Shown: piece by piece, positions 36,068 to 44,264 of the stretch | Position numbering within the stretch: position 1 is the stretch's first letter | Layout of the letters: every line of letters begins with the position of its first letter | From: Desulfurobacterium pacificum | GTDB taxonomy: Bacteria > Aquificota > Aquificia > Desulfurobacteriales > Desulfurobacteriaceae | Direction of reading: 5' to 3' | DNA length: 64,000 nucleotides | Assembly: GCF_900182835.1 (NCBI RefSeq) | Contig: NZ_FXUB01000003.1 | Location: 1 to 64,000, forward strand | Program-made: the position numbers and the translations under genes | Notes under the pieces: generated by a model | What the model was told of the DNA's origin: nothing | Database searches by the model: none | The model's input: only the letters and a program-made list of their open reading frames with translations

Positions 36068-36400
36068 ATGTTTAAAGGTGGAATGGGTAATTTAAACCAA
36101 TTGATGAAAGTTGCCAAACAACTGCAAGCTCAAGCTGCTAAGATAAAAGAAGAGATTGAGAATAAGGAGTTTGTAGGAACTGCCGGCGGTGGCGCCGTTA
36201 AAGTTGTTGCAAAGGGTTCTGGCGATATCGTTTCTGTTGAAATATCTGATGATTTGATAAAGAGCGGTGACAAAGAGATGATTCAAGACCTTATAGTTGT
36301 TGCCGCCAATCAGGCTTTGAAGGAAGGTAGAGAAGAGCTTGCAAGAGAGTTAGGCAAAGTAACAGGTGGTCTGGGAATAGATATTGGAGGTCTTTTTTGA
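36068..36400 (+). CDS. ebfC: Nucleoid-associated protein, YbaB/EbfC family
   Basis: 110 residues: N-terminal helix (GNLNQLMKVAKQLQAQA), the conserved core GGGAVKVVAKGSGDIVSVEI and a C-terminal helix. It is a small DNA-binding dimer, usually paired with recR as here. ATG follows GGAGG. It overlaps recR by 4 bases. Confidence 0.95.
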   Translation: MFKGGMGNLNQLMKVAKQLQAQAAKIKEEIENKEFVGTAGGGAVKVVAKGSGDIVSVEISDDLIKSGDKEMIQDLIVVAANQALKEGREELARELGKVTGGLGIDIGGLF

Positions 36401-37002
36401 TATATCCCGAAGCCCTTGAGTATTTGATAAAGTTTTTCTCTGAAGTGCCTGGAATAAGCGAGAGGGCAGCAGAAAGGGCTGTTCTTTACTTGTCTAAGGC
36501 TGATGAGGAAAAGAGGAAACTGGTTATAAATGCCTTAAGGGAAGTTGAATCTTTGAGAAGATGTGCTGAGTGTGGTCTTCCAACTACTGACGTTTTATGT
36601 GAAGTTTGTAAAGATGAAAGTAGAGATAGAGAAACTGTTTGCGTTGTAGAGCAACCGCGTGATGCAGCTATAATTGAGAAGCAGGTTGGATATAAAGGAC
36701 TTTATCATGTTTTGGGTGGTGTTATTTCACCTCTTGAAGATATAGGACCAGAAGAACTTAACGTTAATTCTCTGGTCAGGAGGATAAAGGAGAAAGGGAT
36801 AAAGACGGTAATAATAGCCTTAAATCCAACAGTTGAAGGTGAAGCTACAGCTAAGTTCCTTCTTAATAAGTTGGATGGTCTGGGAGTAAACGTTTACAGG
36901 ATAGCTTACGGTCTGCCTTATGGTGCAACAATGGATATGGCTGATGAGTTAACCATAAAGAAGGCTTTTGAAGATAGGAAACTATTATGCGGAGGAAAGT
37001 AA
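36397..37002 (+). CDS. recR: Recombination mediator RecR
   Basis: 201 residues. It has a helix-hairpin-helix N-terminus, a four-cysteine zinc finger (CAECGLPTTDVLCEVC, about residues 56-71), a Toprim domain starting VCVVEQPRDAAI, and a C-terminal KKAFEDRK tail. It acts with RecO/RecF in gap repair. The stop TAA overlaps the ATG of porG. Confidence 0.96.
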   Translation: MIYPEALEYLIKFFSEVPGISERAAERAVLYLSKADEEKRKLVINALREVESLRRCAECGLPTTDVLCEVCKDESRDRETVCVVEQPRDAAIIEKQVGYKGLYHVLGGVISPLEDIGPEELNVNSLVRRIKEKGIKTVIIALNPTVEGEATAKFLLNKLDGLGVNVYRIAYGLPYGATMDMADELTIKKAFEDRKLLCGGK

Positions 37003-37568
37003 TGATAGAAATCAGATGGCACGCCCGTGGAGGTCAGGGTGCTGTAACTGCTTCTAAGATTCTTGCCAGTGCTGTTATAAGGGAAGGGAAGTATGCTCAG
37101 AGTAACCCAGATTACGGAGCTGAGCGTTCAGGTGCTCCTTTGAGAACTTACAACAGAGTTTCTGAAAAGCCAATAACCCTACACTGCATGGTTTTAAATC
37201 CTGATATTGTTGTTGTGGTTGACCCAACGTTGCTTAGAAGCGTTCCGATTTTAGAAGGAACCGATGAAAATGCAGTTTTGGTTATAAATACCAACAAATC
37301 TCCTTCAGAAATAAGAGAGAAGTTGGGAATTGAGGGAAGGAAAATCTATACGGTTGATGCCACAAAGATTGCTATGGAAGAGCTTAAAAGACCGCTTATG
37401 AACATACCTATGCTTGGTGCTCTTGTTAAGGCTTTAAACGGCATTGTTGATATAAAAACGGTTGAGGAAGATATAAAGAAAACTTTCGGAAAGAAGGTTT
37501 CAGAAGAAATTCTTAGCGCTAACATCAAAGCACTTTACAGAGCTTATGAGGAGGTAAAGTCAGAATGA
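37002..37568 (+). CDS. porG: Pyruvate:ferredoxin oxidoreductase gamma subunit
   Basis: 188 residues from the ATG at 37002, 5 bases after GGAGGA; an upstream GTG/ATG reading adds five residues. Motifs HARGGQGAVTASKILA and DYGAERSGAPLRTYNR define the gamma subunit. It is part of the four-subunit enzyme that links pyruvate and acetyl-CoA plus CO2 through ferredoxin, probably used for carbon fixation here. The start is coupled to recR (TAATG). Confidence 0.94.
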   Translation: MIEIRWHARGGQGAVTASKILASAVIREGKYAQSNPDYGAERSGAPLRTYNRVSEKPITLHCMVLNPDIVVVVDPTLLRSVPILEGTDENAVLVINTNKSPSEIREKLGIEGRKIYTVDATKIAMEELKRPLMNIPMLGALVKALNGIVDIKTVEEDIKKTFGKKVSEEILSANIKALYRAYEEVKSE

Positions 37569-37858
37569 TTAAAGGATGGAAAGATTTACCTATAGGTGGC
37601 GTTCTTCCAGAGCCGGGCACCAGTGAAAAGTACAATACTGGTGAGTGGAGAGCGTGGAGACCGGTTTTTGAAAAAGATAAGTGTGTTAACTGTATGATTT
37701 GCTGGGTTTTTTGTCCTGATTCTTGTATTTTAGTGGAAAACGAGCAAATGGTTGGTGTTGATTACGACCACTGTAAAGGATGTGGTATTTGTGCCCATGA
37801 ATGTCCAACAAAAGCTCTTGAAATGAAACCTGAATATCTCTTCCGTGAGGAGGACTGA
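37565..37858 (+). CDS. porD: Pyruvate:ferredoxin oxidoreductase delta subunit (ferredoxin-like)
   Basis: 97 residues with two [4Fe-4S] motifs: CVNCMICWVFCPDSC and CKGCGICAHECP. It carries electrons from the TPP site to ferredoxin. It overlaps porG by 4 bases and is 2 bases before porA. Confidence 0.95.
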   Translation: MIKGWKDLPIGGVLPEPGTSEKYNTGEWRAWRPVFEKDKCVNCMICWVFCPDSCILVENEQMVGVDYDHCKGCGICAHECPTKALEMKPEYLFREED

Positions 37859-37860
37859 TT

Positions 37861-39066
37861 ATGAAACCTGAACTTATAAAGGAAGTAACTTATGTTCCAT
37901 ATTCGGGTAACATGGCAGCAGCGGAAGCTATGAGGCAGATAAATCCAGATGTTGTTGCTGCGTATCCTATTACTCCGCAAACCGAACTTATGCAGTTTTT
38001 TGCGGATTTTGTAGCTAACGGACTTGTAGATACTGAGTATATACCTGTTGAGAGTGAACACTCGGCTATGTCTGCCTGTGTTGGTGCAGCTGCAGCAGGT
38101 AGTAGATCTATGACGGCGACGGCAGGTCCAGGGCTTGCCTACATGTGGGAGATTCTTGGAATAGCTTCTGGTATGAGACTTCCTATTACAATGACTGTTG
38201 TTAACAGAGCGCTTTCTGCTCCTATCAACATTCACGGCGACCAGTCTGATATGATGGGAGCAAGAGATCAGGGCTGGATTATGCTTTTCTCTGAAAACGC
38301 CGAAGAACAGTATGATAACTTGATTCAGGCAATAAAGATAGCGGAAGACGAAAGGACAAGATTACCGGTTATGGTTGGAATGGATGGTTTCGTTATATCT
38401 CACGCTATTGAAAGAGTTAGGCTTTTGCCCGATAAAGCAGTAGAGGAATTTGTGGGTGAACCTAAAGTGATGTATTCCCTTTTGGACGTTGATAATCCTG
38501 TAACTCACGGTGCTGTTGCTATGACCGATTCTTATATGGAGTTTAAACGCCAGCAAAGAGATGCTATGGAAAAGGCTTACAAAGTGATAAGAGAAGTTGG
38601 AGAAGCTTTTGAAGAAGCGTTTGGAAAGAGGTATGAACATATAGAAACTTACAAGATAGATGATGCCGATTACGTTTTAATTGTTATAGGTTCTGCAGCT
38701 GGAACGGCTAAGTTTGTAATAGACAGGATGAGAGAAAAGGGTGATAAGGTGGGGCTTATCAAGATTAGAACCTACCGTCCGTTCCCTTACTATGATGTTA
38801 TGGATGCAATAGAAAGCTCTAACTGCAAGGCTATTGGCGTTTTTGATAGAGCTGAAACTTTTGGAGCAGTTGGAGGTCCTCTCTTTAGCGATATAGCTGC
38901 TGCAATGTACTTGAGAGGAAAGAGCTATCCTATGATTGATTTTATCTACGGTTTAGGTGGAAGGGATACTAACGTTAATCATATAGAGGAAGCTATAGAT
39001 AAAGTTAAAAAGTTGGCAGCAGGTGAAGAAGTTCCGCTTACTAACTACCTTAACCTAAAAGAGTAA
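37861..39066 (+). CDS. porA: Pyruvate:ferredoxin oxidoreductase alpha subunit
   Basis: 401 residues. Motifs are AYPITPQTELMQFFADF, EYIPVESEHSAMSACVGA and TATAGPGLAYMWEIL, followed by the typical domain II ending in GGRDTNVNHIEE. It forms the active site with porB. ATG follows GAGGAG. Confidence 0.96.
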   Translation: MKPELIKEVTYVPYSGNMAAAEAMRQINPDVVAAYPITPQTELMQFFADFVANGLVDTEYIPVESEHSAMSACVGAAAAGSRSMTATAGPGLAYMWEILGIASGMRLPITMTVVNRALSAPINIHGDQSDMMGARDQGWIMLFSENAEEQYDNLIQAIKIAEDERTRLPVMVGMDGFVISHAIERVRLLPDKAVEEFVGEPKVMYSLLDVDNPVTHGAVAMTDSYMEFKRQQRDAMEKAYKVIREVGEAFEEAFGKRYEHIETYKIDDADYVLIVIGSAAGTAKFVIDRMREKGDKVGLIKIRTYRPFPYYDVMDAIESSNCKAIGVFDRAETFGAVGGPLFSDIAAAMYLRGKSYPMIDFIYGLGGRDTNVNHIEEAIDKVKKLAAGEEVPLTNYLNLKE

Positions 39067-39077
39067 TGGAGGAAATA

Positions 39078-40058
39078 ATGGCTCAGGTTAACGCTTCTGA
39101 AGTTAAGATACCGCCTTTGAAGAAACTTACAAACTATCCGGAAAAACTTGCTCCGGGTCATAGGCTTTGTGCCGGATGCGGTGCTTCCATAATAATAAGA
39201 CAGATGTTTATGGTAGCTAACGCTTTAGGCTATGAACTTGTTATAGCTAACGCTACTGGTTGCGTGGAAGTTTGTACAACTATCTATCCTTACACTGCGT
39301 GGCGTTCTCCGTGGATACACAACGCTTTTGAGAATGCAGCTTCAACTATTGCGGGAGTTGAGGCTGCCTATAAGGCTTTAAAGAGAAAAGGAAAGCTTCC
39401 TACTGATAAGAAAATCAAGTTTGTAGCTTTAGGCGGTGATGGCGGAACGTACGATATCGGTTTCCAGGCTCTTTCCGGAGCTTTAGAGAGAGGGCATGAC
39501 TTTATCTACGTTTGCTACGACAACGAAGCTTACATGAATACAGGAATTCAGCGTTCTTCAGCTACTCCTAAATACGCCAATACCACGACTCAGCCTGTTG
39601 GAAAGTGTAGTTTAGGTAAACCTCAACATAAGAAGTGGATGCCTGAAGTCGCAGCAGCTCACGGCATTCCTTACGTTGCTCAGGTTTCACCTTCTCACTG
39701 GAAAGACTTCTTTGAGAAATTTAAGAAAGCTTTGCTGACTGAAGGACCTTCTTACGTTAACGCTTTTTGTGTTTGTCCGAGAGGATGGCGTTCAAAAGAA
39801 GAGGAAGGAATGACTATAGCCAAGTTAGCTGTTGAAACTAACTACTGGCCCCTATTTGAAGTTGAGAACGGTAAGTGGAGAATAACTCATAGACCAAGAA
39901 ATCCAAAACCGGTTGCAGAGTTTTTGAGAAAACAGGGTAGGTTTAAGCACTTGTTCAAGCCGGGAAATGAGGATAGAATAGAGGAAATTCAAAGAGAAGT
40001 TGATAAAAGATGGGACTGGCTTAACAAGATGGAAGAACTTACTAATAGGGAAGAGTGA
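39078..40058 (+). CDS. porB: Pyruvate:ferredoxin oxidoreductase beta subunit
   Basis: 326 residues from the ATG at 39078, 5 bases after TGGAGGA; an ATG at 39066 lies on that site itself. Cluster cysteines appear in RLCAGCGASI, with more in TGCVEVCTT and a late CVCPRGW. TPP is bound by GGDGGTYDIG and DNEAYMNTG. It completes PorGDAB. The stop overlaps the start of the Roadblock gene (TGATG). Confidence 0.95.
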   Translation: MAQVNASEVKIPPLKKLTNYPEKLAPGHRLCAGCGASIIIRQMFMVANALGYELVIANATGCVEVCTTIYPYTAWRSPWIHNAFENAASTIAGVEAAYKALKRKGKLPTDKKIKFVALGGDGGTYDIGFQALSGALERGHDFIYVCYDNEAYMNTGIQRSSATPKYANTTTQPVGKCSLGKPQHKKWMPEVAAAHGIPYVAQVSPSHWKDFFEKFKKALLTEGPSYVNAFCVCPRGWRSKEEEGMTIAKLAVETNYWPLFEVENGKWRITHRPRNPKPVAEFLRKQGRFKHLFKPGNEDRIEEIQREVDKRWDWLNKMEELTNREE

Positions 40059-40531
40059 TGCTGAGTTTAAAGCCGGAAGAAGATAAAGAATTAAGAGAAC
40101 TGCTTACGAAGTTGGCGAACGATAGTAAGTCAAAGATAGTGTTTTTTATAGACAAAGCAGGGCAACTTATAAGCCGGAGTGAATCTCCGGCTTTTTCTTC
40201 AGATGATATTACGTTTGCATCTTTAACTGCGGGAAACGTTGCTGCTTCGGAAGCGCTTTCTAAGCTTTTGGGTGAAAAGAATTTAAGTCATATGTTTACC
40301 GAGACTGAAGATGAAGGTATCTACATGATAGTTGTTAAAGAGAAGTATATTTTAGTTGTTATCTTTGACAAAAACGTCTCCAATTTGGGTATTGTAAGGG
40401 TAAAGATTAAGAAATACTATGACAAGATTGCAGAAATTATGGAGAGAGTGGAGCGAAGAATTAAAGAAGAAACTATGGTTTCTGAAACGATAGATGTTGA
40501 TGACATAGATTTAGATGCTTTATTTGAGTAA
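40058..40531 (+). CDS. Roadblock/LC7-domain protein (MglB-like)
   Basis: 157 residues from ATG 40058, or 158 from the adjacent GTG. The Roadblock pattern is visible: helix, KIVFFIDKAGQLISR strands, a helix with FASLTAGNVAASEALSKLLG, then IYMIVVKEKYILVVIFDK. The C-terminal tail is acidic (DVDDIDLDALFE). MglB-type proteins are GTPase-activating partners of MglA; the MglA-like gene starts 11 bases downstream. It is translationally coupled to porB, which is an unusual place for a polarity regulator. Confidence 0.85.
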   Translation: MLSLKPEEDKELRELLTKLANDSKSKIVFFIDKAGQLISRSESPAFSSDDITFASLTAGNVAASEALSKLLGEKNLSHMFTETEDEGIYMIVVKEKYILVVIFDKNVSNLGIVRVKIKKYYDKIAEIMERVERRIKEETMVSETIDVDDIDLDALFE

Positions 40532-40542
40532 GGGGTTAATTA

Positions 40543-41130
40543 ATGCCATTCGTTAATTTTGCCACTAAAGAGATAAACTGCAAAATAGTTTACTACGGTC
40601 CTGGTTTGTCCGGAAAGACCACCAATATTAAGTGGATTTACGACCATATAAAGCCTGAAAATAAAGGAGAAATGATTACTCTTGCGACAGAAACGGAAAG
40701 AACTCTTTTCTTTGATTTCGTTCCAATAGAAGTTTCTAACGTAAGAGGATTTAAGGTAAGATTTCACCTGTATACTACGCCTGGACAAATTATCTATCAG
40801 GCAAGCAGGAAGTTAATTTTAAAGGGCGTTGATGGTATAGTCTTCGTGGCTGATTCTCAGGAAGAAAGGCATGATGCTAATCTTGATACTCTTGACGATA
40901 TGATAGAAAACTTGAGAGAGTACGATATAGATATAGCTTCAATTCCTTTGGTCTTTCAGTACAATAAGAGAGATTTGCCGAATATACTTCCTGTTGATGT
41001 TTTGCGTAGGGATTTGAATAGGTGGGATAGACCCGATTTTGAAGCTATTGCTAACAAGGGTATAGGCGTTTTAGAAACTTTTAAAGAGATAACAAAACAA
41101 GTTTTGAAAACCTTGAAGAAGAATACGTAG
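40543..41130 (+). CDS. mglA: MglA-like small Ras-family GTPase
   Basis: 195 residues. G1 loop YYGPGLSGKTTN (P-loop near residue 20), a G3 region reading TTPGQIIY (the MglA-type TxPGQ in place of DxxGQ) and G4 QYNKRDLP (NKRD). N-terminus MPFVNFATKEINCKIVYYG is characteristic of MglA. It is a polarity switch in gliding and flagellated bacteria, with the MglB-like gene directly upstream. bioB begins on the next base. Confidence 0.95.
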   Translation: MPFVNFATKEINCKIVYYGPGLSGKTTNIKWIYDHIKPENKGEMITLATETERTLFFDFVPIEVSNVRGFKVRFHLYTTPGQIIYQASRKLILKGVDGIVFVADSQEERHDANLDTLDDMIENLREYDIDIASIPLVFQYNKRDLPNILPVDVLRRDLNRWDRPDFEAIANKGIGVLETFKEITKQVLKTLKKNT

Positions 41131-42063
41131 GTGGAAAGAGATATCATTCTTGACGTTCTAAATGCGTCTAATTTTAGGTTCTGGGAGTTTTTCTTTGCAG
41201 CGTTTAATCTTAGAAGGATTTTCTTTAAGGATTTTGTTGAAACGTGTGCCATTCTAAATGCAAAAAGCGGTAGATGTCCTTCTGATTGTAAGTTCTGTGC
41301 TCAGTCTGTTAAGTATAACGTTCCTATTAAAACTTATTCTTTACTTTCAAAAGGGGAGCTTGTTGCTCATGCCTTAAAAGTTTTTGAAAAGGGTATAGAT
41401 AGATTCAGCTTTGTGACGAGTGGTGTTTCTCTGTCGCAAAGAGATATAAAGGTAATTGGTGAAGCGATAGAAGAGATTCTTTCCGTTGTTCCTTCTGCAA
41501 AGATATGTGCTTCTTTGGGACAGTTGACAGAGGAGGATTTGAAATTTTTGAAATCGTGTGGTTTGAGACGATACCACCATAATTTAGAAACTTCAAAAGA
41601 GTTTTATCCTAAAATTTCTTCCTATCAGAGGTGGGAGGATAGGTTTAGAACTGTTTTGATGGCGAAAGAGGTGGGGCTTGAGGTGTGTTGTGGGGGGATT
41701 TTTGGATTGGGAGAGTCTGAAGAAGATGTAGTTTCTTTTGTTAAGAGTTTAAAGGAACTTGAAGTTGATTCTGTACCTGTGAACTTCCTTAAACCTATAA
41801 AAGGGACACCTTTGGAAAATGTAAATTTTCTGACGCCTTTGAAGTGTTTAAAAATACTCGTGTCTTTAAGATTGGCGATGCCTTCCACGTCCATCAGAGT
41901 TTGCGGTGGAAGGGAATACAACCTTAGAGATTTACAAGCCTTTTCTATTTTAACAGCTGATGCTTTGATGGTGGGCAACTATTTGACAACGAAAGGTAGG
42001 AACCTTCAAGATGATGAACTAATGATAAAAGATGTAGGATTGAAAAGCCATTTGAAAGTTTGA
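41131..42063 (+). CDS. bioB: Biotin synthase
   Basis: 310 residues from a GTG that directly follows the mglA stop; no separate ribosome site is evident, so translation may be coupled. The radical SAM cysteines are in SGRCPSDCKFCAQS, followed by GVSLSQRDIK and YHHNLETSKEFYP. It inserts sulfur into dethiobiotin. Biotin is the cofactor of the pycAB carboxylase in this window. Confidence 0.93.
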   Translation: MERDIILDVLNASNFRFWEFFFAAFNLRRIFFKDFVETCAILNAKSGRCPSDCKFCAQSVKYNVPIKTYSLLSKGELVAHALKVFEKGIDRFSFVTSGVSLSQRDIKVIGEAIEEILSVVPSAKICASLGQLTEEDLKFLKSCGLRRYHHNLETSKEFYPKISSYQRWEDRFRTVLMAKEVGLEVCCGGIFGLGESEEDVVSFVKSLKELEVDSVPVNFLKPIKGTPLENVNFLTPLKCLKILVSLRLAMPSTSIRVCGGREYNLRDLQAFSILTADALMVGNYLTTKGRNLQDDELMIKDVGLKSHLKV

Positions 42064-42065
42064 GA

Positions 42066-42142
<77 letters not shown>

Positions 42143-42152
42143 TTGAGTTGAA

Positions 42153-42230
42153 TGGTCGGGGCAGCCCGATTTGAACGGGCGACCTCGTGCTCCCAAGGCA
42201 CGCGCTCTAACCAAGCTGAGCTATGCCCCG
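42153..42230 (-). tRNA. trnP: tRNA-Pro (TGG)
   Basis: 78 bases with acceptor CGGGGCA/TGCCCCG, anticodon loop CTTGGGA (TGG) and encoded CCA. It is the second proline tRNA of the window and reads CCN codons by wobble. Confidence 0.95.
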
Positions 42231-42245
42231 AATTTGACAGTGCAA

Positions 42246-42274
42246 AATATAGGAAATTAAAAAAGATTTGGCAA
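42246..42274 (-). promoter_or_regulatory. Promoter for tRNA-Pro(TGG)-tRNA-Arg(TCT)
   Basis: On the minus strand, TTGCCA, a 17-base spacer and TATATT, 15 bases before tRNA-Pro and just after the panD stop. Confidence 0.65.
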
Positions 42275-42280
42275 GGGGAA

Positions 42281-42664
42281 TTAGACTTCTAAACTTCTTC
42301 CGCTGTTTCTAAATACTTCTACTGGTTTATTGTTTTCATCAACTAAAACAACAGTAGGAGAGAATCCATCTATTTCATCTTCTTCAAGCTCGCAGTAGCT
42401 CACAATGATTACTAAATCTCCTTTTTGGACTTTCCGTGCAGCTGCTCCGTTTAAGCATATTTCTCCGCTGTTTGGCGCTCCAGGGATTACGTAAGTGGAG
42501 AATCTTTCTCCGTTGTTGATATTGTAAATATCAACCTTTTCATAGGGTAGTATATCTGCTAATTCCAAAAGCTTGCTATCTATTGTTATACTGCCCTCGT
42601 AGTTTAAATCTGCGCCTGTTACTGTTGCCCGGTGGATTTTGGATTTGAACATAATTCTTTTCAT
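42281..42664 (-). CDS. panD: Aspartate 1-decarboxylase
   Basis: 127 residues. The self-cleavage site is visible in NYEGSITID (Gly-Ser bond near residue 25), from which the pyruvoyl cofactor forms. The N-terminus [16 protein letters not shown] aligns with known PanD starts, and the [19 protein letters not shown] motif follows. It makes beta-alanine for pantothenate and coenzyme A. A good promoter lies upstream. It is divergent from the Memo-like gene. Confidence 0.96.
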   Translation of the reverse strand: MKRIMFKSKIHRATVTGADLNYEGSITIDSKLLELADILPYEKVDIYNINNGERFSTYVIPGAPNSGEICLNGAAARKVQKGDLVIIVSYCELEEDEIDGFSPTVVLVDENNKPVEVFRNSGRSLEV

Positions 42665-42697
42665 TCCACCTTCTCCTATCTGGTCTGTTCGCAGCTA

Positions 42698-42726
42698 AAT
42701 ATATTTCAATGTGTGATTTATGTAAA
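42698..42726 (-). promoter_or_regulatory. Promoter for panD
   Basis: On the minus strand, TTTACA, a 17-base spacer and TATATT, ending 33 bases before the panD ATG. Confidence 0.65.
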
Positions 42727-42805
42727 CTGTGGAAGATTATCAATTGGTGCTAAAGGAAGAAAATAGCCTAAATTAAGGAAGTGAAGCTATTAAAAGGGGG
42801 AGGAT

Positions 42806-43609
42806 ATGGTTAGGTATCCGGCTGTTGCAGGTCAATTTTACCCTGCTGATAGAACGGAACTTGAGCAGTATATGAAAAGTTTCTGTAGGAAGGACGTTCC
42901 GAAAGTAAAGGCTAGAGCTATTGTTGTTCCTCATGCTGGTTATATGTACTCGGGAAGGGTCGCCGGTGAGACTTATAGTAGAGTAGAGATACCGCCCGTT
43001 AACGTTGTTATGGGACCAAATCATACTGGACTTGGTGCGAGAGTTTCCGTTTATCCTGAAGGTGTTTGGGTGACCCCTTTTGGGGAGGTTCCTGTAAATA
43101 GTGGTGTTACTGCTGAGCTTGTAAATTATTACCCTTACACAGCGGATACAGCTGCGCACCTTTATGAGCATTCTCTTGAGGTACAATTGCCTTTCTTGCA
43201 ATTCTGCTCTGGTTTTAGGGAGGATTTATCCATTGTCCCTATTACTTTTCAGCATATTTCTTATGCAGATTGCGAAAAGGCAGGTGAAGGGTTGGCAAGT
43301 GCAGTAAAGGATGAAGATAGTTTGATAGTTATTAGTACAGACTTTTCCCACTACGTATCTCAGGAAGAAGCGAACAAGTTGGATTCCTTTGCTATTGATG
43401 CGATATTAAACCTTGACCCTGAAGAGCTTTACAGGAGGGTTGTTACTTATAACATATCTATGTGTGGTTTTGTTCCTGCAACTGTGGGAATTATTGCTGC
43501 TAAGTTGTTGGGAGCTACGGAAGCAGAATTGGTTATGTACAGAACGTCCGGTGACGTGACGGGAGATTACTCTTACGTTGTTGGTTATGCTGGAATCATC
43601 ATATATTAA
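42806..43609 (+). CDS. Memo-like protein (AmmeMemoRadiSam B family)
   Basis: 267 residues. Motifs of the Memo family, related to class III extradiol dioxygenases, are visible: RYPAVAGQFYPAD at the N-terminus, VVPHAGYMYSGRVAGETY, VMGPNHTGLG, EHSLEVQLPFLQF and STDFSHYVS. The histidines are the presumed metal-site residues. The bacterial reaction is not established. In many genomes it sits with an AMMECR1 protein and a radical SAM protein; neither is adjacent here. ATG follows GGGGGAGGA. Confidence 0.92.
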   Translation: MVRYPAVAGQFYPADRTELEQYMKSFCRKDVPKVKARAIVVPHAGYMYSGRVAGETYSRVEIPPVNVVMGPNHTGLGARVSVYPEGVWVTPFGEVPVNSGVTAELVNYYPYTADTAAHLYEHSLEVQLPFLQFCSGFREDLSIVPITFQHISYADCEKAGEGLASAVKDEDSLIVISTDFSHYVSQEEANKLDSFAIDAILNLDPEELYRRVVTYNISMCGFVPATVGIIAAKLLGATEAELVMYRTSGDVTGDYSYVVGYAGIIIY

Positions 43610-43610
43610 A

Positions 43611-43646
43611 TATGATAGAATTGCGTAAAAATTCTTTTATAGAATT
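43611..43646 (+). promoter_or_regulatory. Candidate promoter and operator of the ArsR-trx operon
   Basis: TATGAT (43611-43616) could serve as a -10. It is followed by a dyad AATTCT (43630-43635) / AGAATT (43641-43646) with a 5-base spacer, and by another GAATT half-site at 43618-43622. The dyad ends one base before the ribosome site of the ArsR-type gene, a plausible autoregulatory operator. Confidence 0.45.
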
Positions 43647-43657
43647 GGGAGGATAAA

Positions 43658-43930
43658 TTGAGCGATTGTGAAAAGGTGGCGGAGATTTTAAAAGCCTTGG
43701 GGCATCCTACGAGAGTGAAAATAATAAAGTATTTAGCCGATGGTGAGAAATGCGTGAAAGAGATATGGCAGGAGCTTGAAATACCTCAGCCTACCGTATC
43801 TCAGCATATCAATATTTTGAAAAACGCTGGAATTATCTCTTATAAAAAGGATGGGGTAAAAACTTGTTATAAGATTGAAGATCCAAGAGTTATAGATATT
43901 ATTAAACTATTATCTGAAGAGGAGGTATAG
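43658..43930 (+). CDS. ArsR-family transcriptional regulator
   Basis: 90 residues from a TTG after GGGAGGA. A winged helix-turn-helix with LKALGHPTRVKIIKYL, recognition helix IPQPTVSQHINILKNAGII and wing KKDGVKTCYKI. Three cysteines (C4, C32, C70) are present. C32 lies where metal-sensing ArsR proteins have their ELCV cysteine, and cysteine pairs also occur in redox or sulfide sensors of this family. It is 5 bases upstream of trxA, so control of the thioredoxin genes by a thiol or metal signal is inferred. Confidence 0.88.
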   Translation: MSDCEKVAEILKALGHPTRVKIIKYLADGEKCVKEIWQELEIPQPTVSQHINILKNAGIISYKKDGVKTCYKIEDPRVIDIIKLLSEEEV

Positions 43931-43935
43931 TTAAC

Positions 43936-44262
43936 ATGGCACAGGAAATTAGGACTGTTGAAGAATTTGAAAGAGAAGTTTTGGCTTCCGACATTCCAGT
44001 TTTGGTTGATTTTTGGGCTCCTTGGTGTGGACCTTGTAGAATGTTGGCTCCTACAATAGACAAGTTAGCAGAGGAGTATGCAGGTAAAGTGAAGGTTGTT
44101 AAGGTGAATACGGATGAACTTCCTATGGTTGCTATGCAGTACGGTATAAGAGGTATTCCAACGGTGATGCTTTTTGTTAATGGAGATGTGGCAGATGTTA
44201 AGGTAGGTCTTCAACCAGAGGCTGTATTTAGAGACATGATAGAGAGGGTAATTGGAGAATAG
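43936..44262 (+). CDS. trxA: Thioredoxin
   Basis: 108 residues with the active site WAPWCGPCRM, the conserved cis-proline segment RGIPTVMLF and normal length. It is a cytoplasmic disulfide reductase, reduced by the TrxB encoded 2 bases downstream. ATG follows GAGGAGG. Confidence 0.98.
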   Translation: MAQEIRTVEEFEREVLASDIPVLVDFWAPWCGPCRMLAPTIDKLAEEYAGKVKVVKVNTDELPMVAMQYGIRGIPTVMLFVNGDVADVKVGLQPEAVFRDMIERVIGE

Positions 44263-44264
44263 AG

